A stretch of 33,778 nucleotides of DNA from DATKEG01 sp035544515 (GTDB lineage: Bacteria; Acidobacteriota; Vicinamibacteria; Fen-336), in NCBI GenBank assembly GCA_035544515.1, contig DATKEG010000042.1:1-33778 (forward strand). Reading direction: 5' to 3'. Below the pieces are notes generated by a model. It was not told where the DNA came from. It was given only the letters and a program-made list of their open reading frames with translations, and ran no database searches. Below are positions 23,203-30,677 of the stretch, in pieces. Numbering within the stretch: the first letter of the stretch is position 1; every line of letters begins with the position of its first letter. Made by a program: the position numbers and the translations under genes.

Positions 23203-24137
23203 CGTGCCTCCTGGATCCACGCCCACTCGCGAGCCAGCCCCTCGCGCAGGGGCACGGTGGGGCGGAAGCCCAGGTCGCGCCCCGCGGCGGCGGTGTCGGC
23301 AAAGGTGTCCCTCACGTCGCCTTTCTGCGTCTCCTCGCGCACGACGGGGGGCTTGCGCCCGGTGACCTGCTCGACCATCCCGAGCACCTGGTTGACCGAC
23401 ACCCGCTCTCCTCCTCCCACGTTGTAGACGCAGCCGGGACGGCCGGAGTCGGCCGAGGCCCGGGTCGCGGCCACGATGTCCTCAATGTACGTGAAATCGC
23501 GGGTCTGGCCCCCGTCCCCGTACACCCGGATCGTCTCGCCGTCGCGGGCCGCCTTCAAGAACCTGTGGAAGGCCATGTCCGGCCGCTGGCGAGGGCCGTA
23601 GACCGTGAAGTAGCGCAGGCTGACCACGGGCAGCCCGTGATTGCGCCCGTAGAGCTGCCCGAGGTGCTCGGCCGCGAGCTTGGTCACCCCGTAGGGTGAC
23701 ACGGGATGGCAGGCCGCGTCTTCCCGCAGCGGCATGTCGCGCGAATCGCCGTAGACCGAGGACGACGACGCGCAGACCACGCGCGGCGTCCCGGCCAGCA
23801 CGGCCGCCTCGAGCAGGCGCTGCGTCGCGAGCACGTTGTGCCCCGTGTACAGCTCGAACTCGCGTCCCCAGGAGGCGCGCACGCCCGCCTGCGCCGCCAG
23901 GTGGAACACCACGCGCGCGCCCTCGAGCAGGGGGGGGAGGTCGAGGTCCTGCAGCGCGCCCTCGACCAGCCGGAACCCGGGCTGGGCGCGGCAGGCGGCC
24001 AGGTTCTTCTCCTTCACCGGCCTCGGGTAGTAGTCCACGAAGGCATCGATGCCCGTGACCTCGTGCCCCTCCCGCAGCAGGCGCTCGCTCAGGTGCGAGC
24101 CGATGAAGCCCGCCGCGCCCGTCACCACGACCTTCAC
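23199..24137 (-). CDS. NAD-dependent nucleotide-sugar epimerase/dehydratase
   Basis: The 312-residue extended SDR protein has VVVTGAAGFIGSHLSERLL, VFHLAAQAGVRASWG, the Ser/Thr region CASSSSVYG, the catalytic YGVTK, VSLRYFTVYGPRQRPDMAF and FTYIEDIVAA. The pattern is that of UDP-glucose/UDP-glucuronate 4-epimerases; TDYYPRxxKExNL-like FVDYYPRPVKEKNL is a recurring subgroup mark. The exact sugar is not determinable. It probably supplies envelope polysaccharide precursors with the dehydrogenase and GDP-mannose genes elsewhere in the window. Its ATG lies four bases inside the thioesterase end (overlap 24134-24137), and its stop overlaps bamD. Confidence 0.92.
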   Translation of the reverse strand: MKVVVTGAAGFIGSHLSERLLREGHEVTGIDAFVDYYPRPVKEKNLAACRAQPGFRLVEGALQDLDLPPLLEGARVVFHLAAQAGVRASWGREFELYTGHNVLATQRLLEAAVLAGTPRVVCASSSSVYGDSRDMPLREDAACHPVSPYGVTKLAAEHLGQLYGRNHGLPVVSLRYFTVYGPRQRPDMAFHRFLKAARDGETIRVYGDGGQTRDFTYIEDIVAATRASADSGRPGCVYNVGGGERVSVNQVLGMVEQVTGRKPPVVREETQKGDVRDTFADTAAAGRDLGFRPTVPLREGLAREWAWIQEAR

Positions 24138-24532
24138 GCAAGCCTCCGTCGCAGATCGTCGGGCAGCCGGCAGGGGCGTCCGGAGGCGTCGATCGAGGCG
24201 TGGACGGTGGAGCCCGTCGCCAGGGGCCCCTCCGTGCCCTCCCGGTGTACCTTGTAGGCGAAGGAGAGGCGCACGTGGCCCAGGCTCGTCAGCCGGGTCC
24301 TCACCTCCAGGACGTCGTCGTAGAGGGCGGGCTTGAGGTAACGCGCGGCGACCTCGATGACGGGGAAGCGCAGGCCCTGCTCCTCCAGCTCGCGGTACGT
24401 GCAGCCGCAGCGCCGCAAGAGGTCGGTCCGGCCCACCTCGAACCAGGCGAAGAACTGGCCGTGCCAGGCCACCCCCATCTGGTCCGTCTCCGCGTAGCGC
24501 ACGCGCAGGGTGGACGAGGACTCGGCGCTCAA
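24134..24532 (-). CDS. YbgC/FadM-type acyl-CoA thioesterase
   Basis: The 132-residue hotdog-fold protein contains RVRYAETDQMGVAWHGQFFAWFEVGRTDLLR, the 4-hydroxybenzoyl-CoA thioesterase signature with its catalytic Asp, followed by FPVIEVAARYLKPALYDDVLEVRTRL. YbgC-type enzymes hydrolyse acyl-CoA and are often linked to the Tol-Pal envelope system. Here the gene is instead next to bamD and an epimerase. The TTG at 24532 overlaps the rpe stop as TTGA; no other start keeps the N-terminal strand. Confidence 0.92.
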   Translation of the reverse strand: MSAESSSTLRVRYAETDQMGVAWHGQFFAWFEVGRTDLLRRCGCTYRELEEQGLRFPVIEVAARYLKPALYDDVLEVRTRLTSLGHVRLSFAYKVHREGTEGPLATGSTVHASIDASGRPCRLPDDLRRRLA

Positions 24533-25179
24533 CGCGCGGCCTCCAGCAGGGCGCGGGTGGCCGCCTCGGGATCGCCCTGGCCGAACACGGCCGTGCCCGC
24601 CACCAGGATCTCCGCGCCCGCCGCCACCAGCGCCCGCGCGTTGCCCGCGTCCACGCCCCCGTCCACCTCGATCCGTGCCTGGAGAGAGCGGCCTTCGATC
24701 TGGGCGCGCAGGCGCCGCACCTTGTCCATCGTGGAGGGGATGAAGGACTGGCCCCCGAAGCCCGGGTTGACGGACATCAGGAGCACGAAGTCCAGCTCGG
24801 GCAGGATCTCCTCGACCGCGGCCAGCGGCGTCGCGGGGTTGAGCGCCACGCCGGCCTTCACCCCGTGGGAGCGCAGGTGCGCGACCGAGCGCTGCAGGTG
24901 CGCGAGGGCTTCCACGTGCAGGCTGATCCAGTTGGCGCCCGCCTCCACGAAGGCGTCGAGGTAGCGGTCGGCGTGCTCGATCATCAGGTGCACGTCGAGC
25001 GGGAGCCGCGTCGCGCGCCGCACGGCCTTGACCACCGCCGGCCCCACCGTGATGTTCGGCACGAAGTGGCCGTCCATCACGTCCACGTGGATGGCGCCCG
25101 CCCCGCCCTGCTCGGCCAGGCGCACCTCGTCGGCCAGCCGGCCGAAGTCCGCCGCCAGGATGGAGGGAGCCAGGATCAT
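24529..25179 (-). CDS. rpe: Ribulose-phosphate 3-epimerase
   Basis: The 216-residue TIM barrel has LAPSILAADFGRLADEV, the metal-binding HVDVMDGHFVPNITVGP, DVHLMIEHADRY, VLLMSVNPGFGGQSFI, EVDGGVDAGNA and AGTAVFGQGDP. All metal ligands and catalytic Asp residues are present. It interconverts ribulose-5-P and xylulose-5-P in the pentose-phosphate pathway. The ATG at 25179 overlaps the PASTA gene stop as ATGA. The open frame extends upstream into the PASTA gene, but that sequence is a shadow. Confidence 0.97.
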   Translation of the reverse strand: MILAPSILAADFGRLADEVRLAEQGGAGAIHVDVMDGHFVPNITVGPAVVKAVRRATRLPLDVHLMIEHADRYLDAFVEAGANWISLHVEALAHLQRSVAHLRSHGVKAGVALNPATPLAAVEEILPELDFVLLMSVNPGFGGQSFIPSTMDKVRRLRAQIEGRSLQARIEVDGGVDAGNARALVAAGAEILVAGTAVFGQGDPEAATRALLEAAR

Positions 25180-25910
25180 TCGACCCTGCTCACCTCGAGG
25201 CTCACCGTCGTGCGCCGCCCCACCCGGAAGCCGGCGGGCGGCGCCTGGCGCAGGACCGTCCCCGGCGCCACGCCGGGGTAGGAGCGGTAACGCACCTCGG
25301 TGACCTTCAGGCCGACGCGGCCAAGCGCGTCGAGGACGCCGGCCGCGGAGCGGCCGATCAGGTCGGGCATGACGAAGTCGGAGGAGGCCGGGCCCAGGCT
25401 CACGAGCATGGCCGCGCCCTCCGCGTCGAGCGTCTCGGTGTCTCCCGGAGGCGGGTGCTGGATGAGGATCGTGCCCTCGTCGGAGCCGTCGTTGACCTCG
25501 ACCACGCGACCCACCGGCACCTGCGCCTGCTCGAGGCTGATGCGGCCGGTGCGGATGCTCTCGCCCTCGACGGCGGGAACCGTGAGCCGCCGCGGGCCCA
25601 GGCTCACCCACACGCGGATGCTGCGCTGCCGCTTCAGCGTCGAGCCGGCGGGGGGCTCCTGCGCGACGATGCGGTCGGGGGGCACCTTGGGGTCGTTGCG
25701 CCGGCCTTCGACGCGCAGCATCAGCCGGTGGCCCGACGTGATGCCGCCCGCCTCGGGCACGCGCTTGCCCACGAGCGCCGGCACCACGACCTCCTGCGAC
25801 CGCAGGACGACACGCATGGTCGTCAGGGCGCTGATCCCGGCGGTCAGGGTCAGGGCCACGAAGAGCGCCCCGTACTTCAAGAGGGAGATGGCGAAACGCT
25901 TGATAGGCAA
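25176..25910 (-). CDS. Membrane-anchored triple PASTA-domain protein
   Basis: The 244-residue protein has a short cytoplasmic N-terminus, one transmembrane helix (about 11-32, LKYGALFVALTLTAGISALTT) and three PASTA repeats (about 38-106, 107-174 and 175-244). These show repeated VPALVGKRVPEA, DRIVAQEPPAGSTLKRQRSIRVWVSLG, VMPDLIGRSAAGVLDAL and GTVLRQAPPAGFRVGRRTTVSLEV. PASTA units bind muropeptides or beta-lactams in kinases and PBPs. No kinase or transpeptidase domain is attached. The TTG at 25910 is the only in-frame start that preserves the helix. Genes of this type commonly sit between rsmB and rpe, as here. Confidence 0.9.
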   Translation of the reverse strand: MPIKRFAISLLKYGALFVALTLTAGISALTTMRVVLRSQEVVVPALVGKRVPEAGGITSGHRLMLRVEGRRNDPKVPPDRIVAQEPPAGSTLKRQRSIRVWVSLGPRRLTVPAVEGESIRTGRISLEQAQVPVGRVVEVNDGSDEGTILIQHPPPGDTETLDAEGAAMLVSLGPASSDFVMPDLIGRSAAGVLDALGRVGLKVTEVRYRSYPGVAPGTVLRQAPPAGFRVGRRTTVSLEVSRVE

Positions 25911-25961
25911 GAGTATGTCGACGCCGAACCGGCCGGCCGAACGCGTAGCCTACCATAACGG

Positions 25962-27251
25962 TCAGCGGCGGGCGAGACGCGCGGCGAAGAACGCGTCACC
26001 GCCGTCGCGCTCGGGCAAGGTCCGGTAGAACGGCCCGTCCGACAGGGCGTCGGCCCATCCCGGCCCGCGCGCGAGAGCGAAGTCCACGTGGCTCGCCAGG
26101 AACGGCTCGACGACACCTTCGTTCTCCTCCGGTTCGGGCGAGCAGGTGGCGAAGACCAGCGTCCCGCCCGGGCGCACCAGGGGCGCGAGGCTGCGCAGCA
26201 GGGCGCCCTGGCGGGCGGCGTGGCGCGGCAGGTCGGCGGGCTTCGCGCGCCACCGGATGTCCGGGTGGCGCGCCAGCGTGCCCAGGCCGCTGCACGGCGC
26301 GTCGATCAGCACGGTGTCGAAGGTCCCGCGCAGAGGCGGCCGGACGCCGTCCGCGGCCACGACGTGCACGCCGGGCGCTCCCCAGCCCCGCACCAGCGCC
26401 GCGAGCGTCTCCGCCCTCCGTGGGGAGGCCTCCGCCGCGATCACCGTCGAGGCGGGGCCGTTCGCATCCGCGAGCAGCATCGACTTGCCGCCCGGCGCCG
26501 CGCACGCGTCGAGCGTCCGCCTTCCCCCTTCGGCCAGCCGGCCGACCATCTGGGAGCCCTGGTCCTGCATGTACACGACGTTCCTGGCCGCGAGGGCGTA
26601 GGGGTCGCCGCCGGTGGCCAGCCAGGCCCCGGGCACGGTGAGGGCGACCGGCCCGACGCCGGCCGCCCGCGCCTGGTCCAGCGCGTCCTTTACCCGCGGG
26701 TTCAGCCGGAACACGGCGGGCGGCGGGGCGAGCCAGGCCCGCGCGCGGGCGACCGCCGCGGCCGGGCCGAGCCGCCGCACCCACCGCTGGGCGAGCCAGG
26801 TGGGCAGCGAGCCCGCGGTGGTGAGCCAGCCGAGCGCGTCTGTCTCCGGGTCGGGGGGAGCGAGCGGTCCTTCGCGCGCGAGTCGCCGCAGCACCGCGTT
26901 GACCAGGCCCGCGGCGCGCGGCGCCACGCCACGCGCCAGGTCCACCGACTCCGACACCGCCGCGCGGTCCGGCACGCGGAGGTGGAGGACCTGGTGGGCG
27001 CCGAGCCGCAGGATCGCGCGGACGGCGGGGTCGAGCCGTCCGATGGTCTGGCGCTGCAGCAGGGGAGCCAGCGCGAAATCGAGCGCGCCGCGCCGGCGCA
27101 GCGTGCCGAGCACCAGCTCGTGCGCCAGCGCGCGGTCGCGCGCCGGGAGGTCCCGGGCGTCCCGCTGCGCGAGGCGGTCCGCCAGGGTCGTCCCTCCCGC
27201 CTCCACGTCGCGCAGCACGCGGTAGGCGACGCGCCGCGCCGCCGTGGCCAT
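25962..27251 (-). CDS. rsmB: 16S rRNA (cytosine967-C5)-methyltransferase RsmB
   Basis: The 429-residue protein has an N-terminal NusB-like RNA-binding domain (AYRVLRDVEAGGTTLADRL, ALAHELVLGTLRRRGALDFAL, LVNAVLRRLAREG). A C-terminal methyltransferase follows, with MQDQGSQMVGRL, DACAAPGGKSMLLAD, the PC motif DAPCSGLGTLARHPDIRW and the TC motif FATCSPEPEENE. Both catalytic cysteines are present. It methylates C5 of C967 in 16S rRNA. The ATG at 27251 begins six bases after the fmt stop; 51 bases separate it from the PASTA gene. Confidence 0.96.
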   Translation of the reverse strand: MATAARRVAYRVLRDVEAGGTTLADRLAQRDARDLPARDRALAHELVLGTLRRRGALDFALAPLLQRQTIGRLDPAVRAILRLGAHQVLHLRVPDRAAVSESVDLARGVAPRAAGLVNAVLRRLAREGPLAPPDPETDALGWLTTAGSLPTWLAQRWVRRLGPAAAVARARAWLAPPPAVFRLNPRVKDALDQARAAGVGPVALTVPGAWLATGGDPYALAARNVVYMQDQGSQMVGRLAEGGRRTLDACAAPGGKSMLLADANGPASTVIAAEASPRRAETLAALVRGWGAPGVHVVAADGVRPPLRGTFDTVLIDAPCSGLGTLARHPDIRWRAKPADLPRHAARQGALLRSLAPLVRPGGTLVFATCSPEPEENEGVVEPFLASHVDFALARGPGWADALSDGPFYRTLPERDGGDAFFAARLARR

Positions 27252-27257
27252 TGGCGC

Positions 27258-28187
27258 TCAGCCCAGCCGGACGCCGGGCTGAAGACGCGCGCCGGCGGCG
27301 AAGGCGGCGGCCGGCATCGGTCGCCGGCTCTCCGGCTGCACTTCGAGCAGGCGCAGGCCCGAGCCCTCGCCACAGGCCACCACCACACCGTCGCGATCGA
27401 CGGCCACGACCGTTCCCGGCTCGGCGTCCCCGCCGGCTTCCGTCCTCGCGCGCAGCACCTTCAGCTCGCGCCCCGCGAACGCGGTGACGCTGCCGGGCCA
27501 GGGATGCAGACCACGCACGCGGCGCTCGATCGCCTCCGCCGTCTGCGTCCAGTCCACCCGGCCGTCCTCCTTGCGGAGGAGCGGCGCGTACGTGGCCAAT
27601 CGGTGGTCCTGCGGCACCGGCAGGACCGTACCGGCTTCGAGACGGGCGAGCGTCTCCACGAGCAGCTCCGCACCCAGGCGCGCGAGGCGCTCTTCGAGAT
27701 CGGTGGCCGTGTCGGACGCCTGGATGGGCGTCGTGCGCGTGAGGAGGACGGGACCGGTGTCCAGGCCCTCGTCGATGAGCATGGTGCTGACGCCCGTCTC
27801 GGTCTCGCCGCGCACGATCGCCCACTGGACGGGCGCCGCCCCGCGATAGCGCGGCAGCACCGAGCCGTGGACGTTCACGGTTCCGCGGGGCGCGAGGTCG
27901 ATGACCGCCCGCGGCAGGATCTGCCCGTAGGCGACGACGACCTGCACGTCGGGGCGGCAGGCCCGCAGCGTCTCGAGGGCCTCGGGCGCCTTGATGCGGC
28001 GGGGCTGCAGCACGGTGAGCCCGTGGGCGAGCGCGGCCGGCTTGACGGGCGGGGGAGCGAGCGCGCGGCCGCGGCCCTTCTCCTTGTCCGGCTGCGTGAC
28101 CACCGCCGCCACGTCATGGCCGGCCGCGAGCAGCGCGTCGAGCGACGGGATGGCGAAGGCGCCGCTGCCGAGGAACACGACCCGCAT
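27258..28187 (-). CDS. fmt: Methionyl-tRNA formyltransferase
   Basis: The 309-residue enzyme has RVVFLGSGAFAIPSLDALL, VVTQPDKEKGRGR, the folate and catalytic segments VVVAYGQILPRAVIDL and GTVNVHGSVLPRYRGAAPVQWAI (Asn-His pair), DEGLDTGPVL with the catalytic Asp, and the C-terminal tRNA-binding domain (VDWTQTAEAIERRVRGLHPWPGS). It formylates initiator Met-tRNA. The usual NVHAS is NVHGS here, a mild change. It starts 12 bases after def, forming the common def-fmt-rsmB module. Confidence 0.97.
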   Translation of the reverse strand: MRVVFLGSGAFAIPSLDALLAAGHDVAAVVTQPDKEKGRGRALAPPPVKPAALAHGLTVLQPRRIKAPEALETLRACRPDVQVVVAYGQILPRAVIDLAPRGTVNVHGSVLPRYRGAAPVQWAIVRGETETGVSTMLIDEGLDTGPVLLTRTTPIQASDTATDLEERLARLGAELLVETLARLEAGTVLPVPQDHRLATYAPLLRKEDGRVDWTQTAEAIERRVRGLHPWPGSVTAFAGRELKVLRARTEAGGDAEPGTVVAVDRDGVVVACGEGSGLRLLEVQPESRRPMPAAAFAAGARLQPGVRLG

Positions 28188-28199
28188 CGACGCCGTCCG

Positions 28200-28721
28200 C
28201 TACTCCTCGTCCCAGTCGCCGTTGCGCGCCTTCTTGCGCAGCTTGCGCTTGAGCAGGTCCCGCTTGAGCGGGCTCAGCCGGTCCACGAAGAGCGTCCCGT
28301 CGATGTGGTCGATCTCGTGGCAGAAGGCCCGGGCCAGGAGCTCCGTGCCCCGGTAGACGCGCTCGTGGCCGCCGAGGTCGAGGCCCTTGACCGTCACGCG
28401 CGCGGGGCGGACGGGGCTGCCGTAGTACTTCGGCACGGAGAGGCAGCCTTCCTCCTCGCGCTGCTCGCCGTCCTGGTCGACGATCTCGGGATTGACGAGC
28501 TGGATGAGCTGCAAGGGGTCCTCGCCCACCGAAAGGTCGATGACGATGACGCGCAGCGGCACGTCGATCTGCGGCGCGGCCAGGCCGATGCCCGGCGCCG
28601 CGTACATGGTCGCGACCATGTCCGCGACGAGCCGCCGGATGTCCCCGTCGACGTCCGGCACGGGAGCGGACGGTGCGTGGAGCGTGGGATGTCCCCACTT
28701 GATGATCGGCCGCGGAGCCAT
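28200..28721 (-). CDS. def: Peptide deformylase
   Basis: The 173-residue metalloprotease has motif I GIGLAAPQ (44-51), motif II EGCLS (91-95, metal Cys93) and motif III HEIDH (135-139). The C-terminal Lys/Arg-rich tail (LKRDLLKRKLRKKARNG) may contact the ribosome. It removes the formyl group from nascent proteins, complementing the adjacent fmt. The ATG at 28721 has GAAGGA four bases upstream. A TAAGAT box in the 49-base gap after aroC could be an internal promoter, but no -35 partner is clear. Confidence 0.97.
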   Translation of the reverse strand: MAPRPIIKWGHPTLHAPSAPVPDVDGDIRRLVADMVATMYAAPGIGLAAPQIDVPLRVIVIDLSVGEDPLQLIQLVNPEIVDQDGEQREEEGCLSVPKYYGSPVRPARVTVKGLDLGGHERVYRGTELLARAFCHEIDHIDGTLFVDRLSPLKRDLLKRKLRKKARNGDWDEE

Positions 28722-28770
28722 GCAGTCCTTCGCATCTTACCCTCTGGGCCGTCCGTGGCGCGGGGACCGG

Positions 28771-29949
28771 CTATCGCCGGGCGAGGAACTCGCGCCACCG
28801 GGCGCGAGTCGCTTCGAGATGAGCGAGCAGCTCGGCGAGGGAGTCGCCCCCGAACTTCTCCAGCAGGGCATCGGCCGCCACCCACGAGACCATGGCCTCG
28901 CCGACCACACCCGCCGCGGGCACCACACAGGTGTCGCTGCGCTCGAACGAGGCGGCCTCGGGCTGCTTCGTGCGCAGGTCGATGGAGCGCAGCGGCGTGG
29001 CCAGCGTCGGGATCGGCTTGACCACCGCCCGCGCGCGCAGCTCCTCGCCGTTGGTCACGCCGCCCTCGAGCCCGCCCGCCCGGTTGCTGCCGCGGTGGAG
29101 TCCCCTCTCGTCGTCGAACAGGATCTCGTCGTGGAAGCGCGAGCCCGGCGTCTCGCCGCCCTCGAAGCCGGCGCCGAGGGCCACGGCCTTGACCGCGGGT
29201 ATCGACATCAGGGCCTGGGCGAGCCGGCCGTCGAGACGGCGGTCCCACTGGCTGAACGAGCCCAGCCCCGGCGGCAGGCCGCGCACCACGACCTCGAACA
29301 CGCCGCCCACGGTGTCTCCGGCCTTCTTGGCCCGGTCGATCTCCGCGATCATGGCCGCTCCCGCGTCGGCATCGGCGCAGCGCACGGGGCTGTCCTCGAT
29401 CGCGGCGAGCTTCTCCCAGGCGACGGGAGCGCCCGCGGGCACGGCCGCCTCGCCGATGCGCACGACGTGGCTGCGGACCTCGACCCCGGCGGCGCCGAGA
29501 AGGGAGCGCGCCAGGCCGCCCGCGGCCACGCGCGCCGTCGTCTCGCGCGCGCTGGCCCGCTCCAGCACGTTGCGCAGGTCGTCGGTGAGGAACTTCAGCG
29601 CGCCCGCCAGGTCGGCGTGGCCGGGGCGCGGGCGTTTGAGCGCGCGGCGCTGCCGCGCCTCGTCCGGCTGGGGATCGGGCGACATGACGTCGGCCCAGTT
29701 CGCATGGTCGCGGTTGCGGATGAGCAGGCTCACCGGGCTGCCCAGCGTGAGCCCGTGGCGGATCCCGCCCAGGACCTCGACCGCGTCGCTCTCGATCTTC
29801 ATGCGACCACCGCGCCCGTAGCCGCCCTGGCGCCGGCGCAGGTCGGAGTCGATGGCCGCGCGGTCCACGGGCACGCCTGCGGGCAGCCCGTCCACGGTCA
29901 CGGTGAGCGCGGGTCCGTGCGATTCGCCGGCGGTGAGCATGCGCAGCAT
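28771..29949 (-). CDS. aroC: Chorismate synthase
   Basis: The 392-residue protein has LTAGESHGPALTVTVDGLPAGV, the FMN and substrate residues RRRQGGYGRGGRMKIESD, RPRPGHADLAGALKF, the signature ERASARETTARVAAGGLARSLL, GGVTNGEELRARAVVKPIPTL and RSDTCVVPAAGVVGEAMV. It makes chorismate from EPSP with reduced FMN, the last step of the shikimate pathway. The ATG at 29949 lies eight bases after a -10 box. It is the first gene of the long minus-strand operon ending with bamD and is divergent from mazEF. Confidence 0.97.
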   Translation of the reverse strand: MLRMLTAGESHGPALTVTVDGLPAGVPVDRAAIDSDLRRRQGGYGRGGRMKIESDAVEVLGGIRHGLTLGSPVSLLIRNRDHANWADVMSPDPQPDEARQRRALKRPRPGHADLAGALKFLTDDLRNVLERASARETTARVAAGGLARSLLGAAGVEVRSHVVRIGEAAVPAGAPVAWEKLAAIEDSPVRCADADAGAAMIAEIDRAKKAGDTVGGVFEVVVRGLPPGLGSFSQWDRRLDGRLAQALMSIPAVKAVALGAGFEGGETPGSRFHDEILFDDERGLHRGSNRAGGLEGGVTNGEELRARAVVKPIPTLATPLRSIDLRTKQPEAASFERSDTCVVPAAGVVGEAMVSWVAADALLEKFGGDSLAELLAHLEATRARWREFLARR

Positions 29950-29957
29950 CGCCCGCG

Positions 29958-29986
29958 AGCCTAGGGGCTCGTGCCGGGAATTTCAA
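29958..29986 (-). promoter_or_regulatory. aroC operon promoter
   Basis: On the minus strand, TTGAAA (29986-29981) and TAGGCT (29963-29958) are 17 bases apart. The -10 box ends eight bases before the aroC ATG at 29949, so the transcript would start at or within a couple of bases of the ATG, and there is no Shine-Dalgarno. Confidence 0.55.
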
Positions 29987-29993
29987 GCCGGGA

Positions 29994-30032
29994 TTGCGCC
30001 GAGAACCCCTGCCGGATATCCTTATGGGATAT
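29994..30032 (+). promoter_or_regulatory. mazEF promoter with operator dyad
   Basis: TTGCGC (29994-29999) and TATCCT (30017-30022) are spaced by 17 bases. The inverted repeat ATATCC-TTATG-GGATAT (30016-30032) covers the -10 box, and another ATATCC half-site occurs inside the antitoxin gene near 30055. The dyad is a plausible binding site for the ribbon-helix-helix antitoxin. AGGAGG (30036-30041) is the antitoxin's Shine-Dalgarno. Confidence 0.6.
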
Positions 30033-30045
30033 ACGAGGAGGATGG

Positions 30046-30282
30046 ATGGAGGCGATATCCCTGAAGCTGCCCGAGGACCTCCTGGAGGAGAGCCGGCGCA
30101 ACGCCCAGGCGCTGAAGATGTCGCGGTCCGCGTACATGCGGAAGGCCATCGAGCGCATGAACCGGGACGCGCGAGCGCTCTTGCGCGCGAAGCGCATGGC
30201 CGCGGCGTCGAGGAAGGTGCGCTCCGAGAGCATGAAGGTGAACGCTGAGTTCGCGGCCATCGAGGACGACCCCGATGCCTGA
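30046..30282 (+). CDS. Ribbon-helix-helix antitoxin (MazE-like)
   Basis: The 78-residue protein begins MEAISLKLPEDLLEESRRNA, a beta-strand followed by helices typical of CopG/Arc ribbon-helix-helix repressors (KMSRSAYMRKAIERMNRD). The C-terminal third (RKVRSESMKVNAEFAAIEDDPDA) is the likely toxin-wrapping tail. The ATG at 30046 follows AGGAGG by four bases; the open frame starts earlier, but the family sequence does not. Its end overlaps the toxin start by eight bases, which is usual for antitoxin-toxin pairs. It probably represses its own promoter together with the toxin. Confidence 0.88.
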   Translation: MEAISLKLPEDLLEESRRNAQALKMSRSAYMRKAIERMNRDARALLRAKRMAAASRKVRSESMKVNAEFAAIEDDPDA

Positions 30283-30625
30283 TCGCGGGGACGTGTGGCT
30301 GGCCAACCTGGAGCCTCGCCATGGAACCGAGCCCGGCAAGACCCGCCCCGTGCTCGTCGTCCAGGCGCAGGCATTGCTGAGCGCGGGACACCCTTCCACC
30401 CTGGTCGTTCCCCTCACCACCAGGCTGGTCGACGACGCGGAGCCGTTGCGCGTGCGCGTGAGAGCCACCGCCCGGTTGCGACGCGACTCGGACCTGTTGG
30501 TGGACCAGCTCCGCGCTATCGACAACCGACGGCTCGTCGGAGGCCCGATGGCGCGGCTGTCGCGAGCCGACATGGTCCGCGTCGGCGAGGCCCTCAGGGA
30601 GCTCCTGGACCTCGAGGACGAATGA
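30275..30625 (+). CDS. mazF: MazF/PemK-type mRNA interferase toxin
   Basis: The 116-residue protein starts PDRGDVWLANLEPRHGTEPGKTRPVLVVQ, the conserved MazF strand and loop with its RGDVW and KTRPVLV motifs. It continues with STLVVPLTT and LLVDQLRAIDNRRL, which carries the second conserved Asp-Gln region. MazF enzymes cut single-stranded RNA at short sequences. The ATG at 30275 overlaps the antitoxin end. The protein is full length with no missing motif, so it is probably functional. Confidence 0.94.
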   Translation: MPDRGDVWLANLEPRHGTEPGKTRPVLVVQAQALLSAGHPSTLVVPLTTRLVDDAEPLRVRVRATARLRRDSDLLVDQLRAIDNRRLVGGPMARLSRADMVRVGEALRELLDLEDE

Positions 30626-30677
30626 TCGCTCGCCGCGGTGAGCTATGCTTCGGGCCGAAATCGGAGGTCGGTCTGTG

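Noticed and set aside
26088..29021. 977-codon plus-strand open frame
   Set aside because: It lies antisense to rsmB, fmt and def. Its protein is Arg/Gly/His-rich with no family sequence, as expected from high-GC codon bias on the opposite strand.
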